Shown: positions 6,711 through 8,947 of the stretch, in pieces
Layout: every line of letters begins with the position of its first letter
Position numbering within the stretch: the stretch's first letter is position 1
NCBI GenBank assembly: GCA_029051835.1
Contig: JAIDKJ010000389.1
Coordinates: 1 to 8,947, forward strand
DNA: 8,947 nucleotides
DNA from: Paramuribaculum sp.
Lineage (GTDB): Bacteria > Bacteroidota > Bacteroidia > Bacteroidales > Muribaculaceae
Direction of reading: 5' to 3'
Notes under the pieces: model-generated
Seen by the model: only the letters and a program-made list of their open reading frames with translations
Databases searched by the model: none
Told to the model about the DNA's origin: nothing
Translations under genes and position numbers: made by a program

Positions 6711-6730
6711 AATCACACTGCATTGTGATT
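6711..6730. promoter_or_regulatory. Downstream operator of the hipB-like remnant (O2)
   Basis: AATCACA (6711-6717) and TGTGATT (6724-6730) form a 7-bp inverted repeat with a 6-nt spacer, the same design as O1. Its centre is 61 bp from the centre of O1, close to six helical turns, so both sites face the same side of the DNA. It covers the predicted transcription start and ends 16 bp before the ATG of the remnant. Confidence 0.68.
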
Positions 6731-6746
6731 TTCAGACATCTCAATC

Positions 6747-6860
6747 ATGAATTATCAGACGATCGGCGAAATCATCAAAAACAGAAGAAAATCATTGAAT
6801 ATAACCTAACCGACTTTAGCCTCATTGGCCGGGGTGGGAATAAATACGTTGGTAGTATGA
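6747..6860 (+). pseudogene. HipB-like XRE/HTH regulator remnant with in-frame stop and 3' truncation
   Basis: The ATG at 6747 opens MNYQTIGEIIKNRRKSLNIT, then TAA at 6807. The same frame continues PTLASLAGVGINTLVV before TGA at 6858. Joined, this reads as the N-terminal half of a HipB-like (y4mF-type) Cro/CI helix-turn-helix protein: the IGEII-x-x-RRKSL-x-IT lead helix, then Q-x-x-LA-x-LAGVG-x-NT, where a CAA glutamine codon is expected exactly at the TAA. The usual continuation (Y-x-IERG and the rest of about 70-100 residues) is missing. No hipA kinase gene follows; a terminator begins 10 bp later. Codon use (AGA, AAA, ATA) and AT-richness differ from the neighbours, consistent with horizontal origin. 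The decayed gene still has its promoter and paired operators. A 20-residue translated peptide is possible but would lack the HTH. Confidence 0.72.
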
Positions 6861-6869
6861 CTCATGACC

Positions 6870-6929
6870 GCACAAAAGAGAGGCTGCCCTGACCGGACAA
6901 TCCGATGAAGGGCAGCCTCTCTTTTGTGC
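6870..6929. terminator. Strong 20-bp inverted-repeat terminator of the GH2 gene
   Basis: The 20 bases at 6870-6889 pair perfectly with 6910-6929, and the loop can form an inner CGGA/TCCG stem (6894-6897 with 6901-6904). The arm contains CACAAAAGAGAGGCTGCCC, so leftward transcription ends in a stem followed by its own CTCTTTTGTGC arm, which acts as the T-rich tail. It lies 57 bp past the GH2 stop and would also stop rightward transcription from the hipB-like remnant. Confidence 0.87.
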
Positions 6930-6986
6930 TGACAACTGCTGCGGCTCGCTATGGCAGAAAAAACGTACCCAAGGGGATATGACCGG

Positions 6987-8947
6987 CTACCAGCTGCCGT
7001 GTTCCTGCTTGTGCTCCTTGAAGTCGGCACTGCGGTCGCAGTCGCCGTCGTAATGCCACACTATGGTGTCCGACATCTGCCTGCCGCTGTTGTCGGAGGC
7101 CGATGCGCTGAGCACGTTTTTGCCATCGTCGAGGCGTACGTTGTCGAATACGTAATGCACGTCGGTGGTGCCGCGGCGCGGTGTGCCGAGATCACGGCCA
7201 TTAAGCGTGACGCGCGGAACCCCGATGTTGGAATAGACGGTGACCGAGGTCAGCCGGCGTTCGCGGCGGTCATTGCGTCGCTGCGTGATATGCAGCACAG
7301 GATCCTTGCTCCAATTGGCCTTATACCAATAGTAGGCGTCCTTTTTCGTCTTGCGGTCAAATGTGATCAGCCCTTTCATATTGCGCGCCTCGACGCTGCC
7401 GCGCCGCGAGGTGGGCACCGCGAAGTCAAACATGTTCCAGAGGTAGGAGGCCACGATCTGCGGGTGTCCGGCAATGACGGGCCACTGCACTTCGTGGGTC
7501 TTGGTCTGAAATGTTTCGGGATAGAACGGGCTTGTCCAGTCGAGGGCGTCGCCCAGAAGTTCGGTCTGATGGGCGATGTTGGCGTCGGCTCCATATTCGC
7601 TCAATATGAGCGGACACCACGGATATTCGCGCTCGATGCGTTCGATCCAGGGCACGATATCCTGCAATTTACGCTCGTACCATCCGAAGTAACGGTTCAT
7701 GCCCTGAATGTCGGCGTTGCCGTTGACCGGATGATCGACCGATCCATAGCCGTTGACCGCCACCGTATAGCGGTCGGGATCCTCGGTCTTGCACAGATCG
7801 TGGATGCTCTGCGTCAGAGCCGCCGTATAGCCGTGGGGGTGATACACTTCGTTGTGTATGCCCCAGACATAGATCGACGGGTGGTTGAAGCTCTGCCTGA
7901 TAAGTTCGCGCATCTGCTGGTGGGCATTGTCCCACTCCTGCCCTGTCACACTGTTGACAAACGGTATCTCGGCCCATATCACCAGTCCGAGGGTATCGCA
8001 TCTTGAATAGAGATAGTCGGACTGCTGGTAATGGGCGAAACGCACCGTAGTGGCTCCGACATCCATGATCTGCTCCAGATCGAAGTCGTGCTCTCTGTTG
8101 GTCAGCGCGCTTCCCAATCCCCACCAGTCCTGATGACGGGTGACGCCATACATGGGATATTTCCTGCCATTGAGATAAAACCCTTTTCCGGCCACTATTT
8201 CATAATGACGAAGTCCTAACGGCTGCACTACCTCGTCGATCTTCCGTCCATCCTGATACAGACTCGACACCACCTTATACAGATAGGGATCGGTGCGGCC
8301 CTGCCAGAGATGCGGATTGCTGATGCGGAACTGCGATGTATAGGACTGAAGGCTCTGCGGAGTGAGCGAGAACGTCAGACTATGGGTCTTTACCAGACGT
8401 CCGTCCATGTCATAGACCGAATTGTCAAGACGCATAGAGGCGGGCGCCTTCGCGGCATTGTCCACCTTCACCCTGACAGTCACTTCGGCCGACTTTGCCG
8501 AAACATTTTTCTGCGTGATATATACGCCGGGCGAGGCGCAGTCGTTGACCACTATGGCACACGGCTCGGTCACTACCAGCCACACCGGGCGATATATGCC
8601 GCCGTAGACGCCAAACAATGTGTGATTGACCGGTATCACATCGGGGCGGGCGGCATTGTTGGCCTTGACTATGATTTCATTCTCTTCACCAAACTTCAGC
8701 TGCCGTCCGATCTCGCAGGCGAAAGCCGAATAGGCGCCTTTGTGCGATCCGGCGAGATAGCCGTTGACATACACCTCGGCACACGATCCCACGCCCTCGA
8801 AACGGAGAAACACCCGCTTGTCGCGCAGGCAGGAGTCGGGGGTGAAGCGTTTGCGATAATAGGCTTCTCCTGCATAGAACGCCGATGCCTTACGCTGCAT
8901 GTCGTCGGCATTCCACGTGTGGGGAACGCTCACCGCCTCCCAATCGG
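6987..8947 (-). CDS. Glycoside hydrolase family 2 enzyme, beta-galactosidase type (N-terminus off window)
   Basis: A retaining exo-glycosidase of GH2; beta-galactosidase is the likeliest activity, with beta-glucuronidase or another specificity possible. The frame is open at the right edge (DWEAVSVPHTWN), so the GTG at 8933 is internal. Numbering from that GTG: sugar-binding jelly roll about 1-122 (YYRKRF, VFLRFEGVGSCAEVYVNG, GVYGGIYRPVWL), Ig-like domain about 128-242, TIM barrel about 245-540, and a C-terminal DUF4982-like beta domain about 550-630 (TVYSNIGVPRVTLNGRDLG). Active-site blocks are intact: GVTRHQDWWGLG (263-274), VRFAHYQQSDYLY (297-309), the acid/base Glu362 in WGIHNEVYH, and the nucleophile Glu446 in ILSEYGAD. 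The visible 648 residues lack only the signal peptide and start of domain 1. It probably acts on dietary or host glycans in the periplasm or at the surface; partner genes would be to the right. Confidence 0.93.
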   Translation of the reverse strand, partial: DWEAVSVPHTWNADDMQRKASAFYAGEAYYRKRFTPDSCLRDKRVFLRFEGVGSCAEVYVNGYLAGSHKGAYSAFACEIGRQLKFGEENEIIVKANNAARPDVIPVNHTLFGVYGGIYRPVWLVVTEPCAIVVNDCASPGVYITQKNVSAKSAEVTVRVKVDNAAKAPASMRLDNSVYDMDGRLVKTHSLTFSLTPQSLQSYTSQFRISNPHLWQGRTDPYLYKVVSSLYQDGRKIDEVVQPLGLRHYEIVAGKGFYLNGRKYPMYGVTRHQDWWGLGSALTNREHDFDLEQIMDVGATTVRFAHYQQSDYLYSRCDTLGLVIWAEIPFVNSVTGQEWDNAHQQMRELIRQSFNHPSIYVWGIHNEVYHPHGYTAALTQSIHDLCKTEDPDRYTVAVNGYGSVDHPVNGNADIQGMNRYFGWYERKLQDIVPWIERIEREYPWCPLILSEYGADANIAHQTELLGDALDWTSPFYPETFQTKTHEVQWPVIAGHPQIVASYLWNMFDFAVPTSRRGSVEARNMKGLITFDRKTKKDAYYWYKANWSKDPVLHITQRRNDRRERRLTSVTVYSNIGVPRVTLNGRDLGTPRRGTTDVHYVFDNVRLDDGKNVLSASASDNSGRQMSDTIVWHYDGDCDRSADFKEHKQEHGSW

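Noticed and set aside
6604..6866. AT-rich island considered as a small RNA gene
   Set aside because: The promoter and operators lead directly to a recognisable HTH-like reading frame, which explains the region better. A residual transcript ending at 6929 is possible but unsupported.
6870..6929. 20-bp inverted repeat considered as a transposon or MITE end
   Set aside because: The arms are separated by only 20 nt, no target-site duplication is evident, and the position 57 bp past a gene stop with a T-rich arm fits a terminator fully.
6951..8006. A 351-codon open frame on the plus strand opposite the GH2 gene
   Set aside because: The minus strand carries intact GH2 active-site blocks over the same bases; the plus frame is a shadow.

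Overview
The window looks like chromosomal DNA of a GC-rich gut Bacteroidales, probably Muribaculaceae-like. The basis is the gene families present (DUF3332 lipoprotein, PCMD-domain lipoprotein with a partner outer-membrane barrel, DUF4925-like lipoprotein, exported-type GH2 enzyme), the lack of Shine-Dalgarno sequences before the starts, and one near-consensus Bacteroidetes promoter (TTTG, 19-nt spacer, CATCTTTG). The family-level taxonomy is inference.

Layout. 1-431 (+) is the 3' end of an MltF-like lytic transglycosylase, followed by a hairpin and a small DUF3332 lipoprotein gene (509-1054, +). A strong bidirectional terminator (1084-1126) separates this from a leftward block: PCMD lipoprotein (4626-3496), outer-membrane beta-barrel (3457-2699) and an MFS transporter (2588-1158). 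A divergent control region (4627-4891) holds a -7-like box, a leader hairpin and a 16-bp AT palindrome. To its right is a rightward DUF4925-like lipoprotein gene (4892-6667) whose last codons run through its own terminator hairpin. At the right edge a leftward GH2 glycosidase (beta-galactosidase type) runs off the window (6987-8947) and ends at a 20-bp perfect inverted-repeat terminator (6870-6929).

The most unusual part is 6604-6866, between the two convergent terminators. It is a visibly AT-richer island carrying a decayed, truncated HipB-like (XRE/HTH) regulator gene. The reading frame is recognisable across one in-frame TAA but stops in the middle of the HTH. Its control region is intact: a promoter bracketed by two copies of AATCACA-N6-TGTGATT whose centres are 61 bp apart. 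This looks like the fossil of an autoregulated hipBA-type toxin-antitoxin locus that lost its toxin but kept its operators.

The intact genes mostly concern the cell envelope: wall turnover, surface lipoproteins, an outer-membrane barrel, an inner-membrane transporter and glycan cleavage. The PCMD-barrel pair is the clearest operon and may form a lipoprotein/outer-membrane protein pair. No complete defence system, CRISPR array, RNA gene or insertion sequence was seen.
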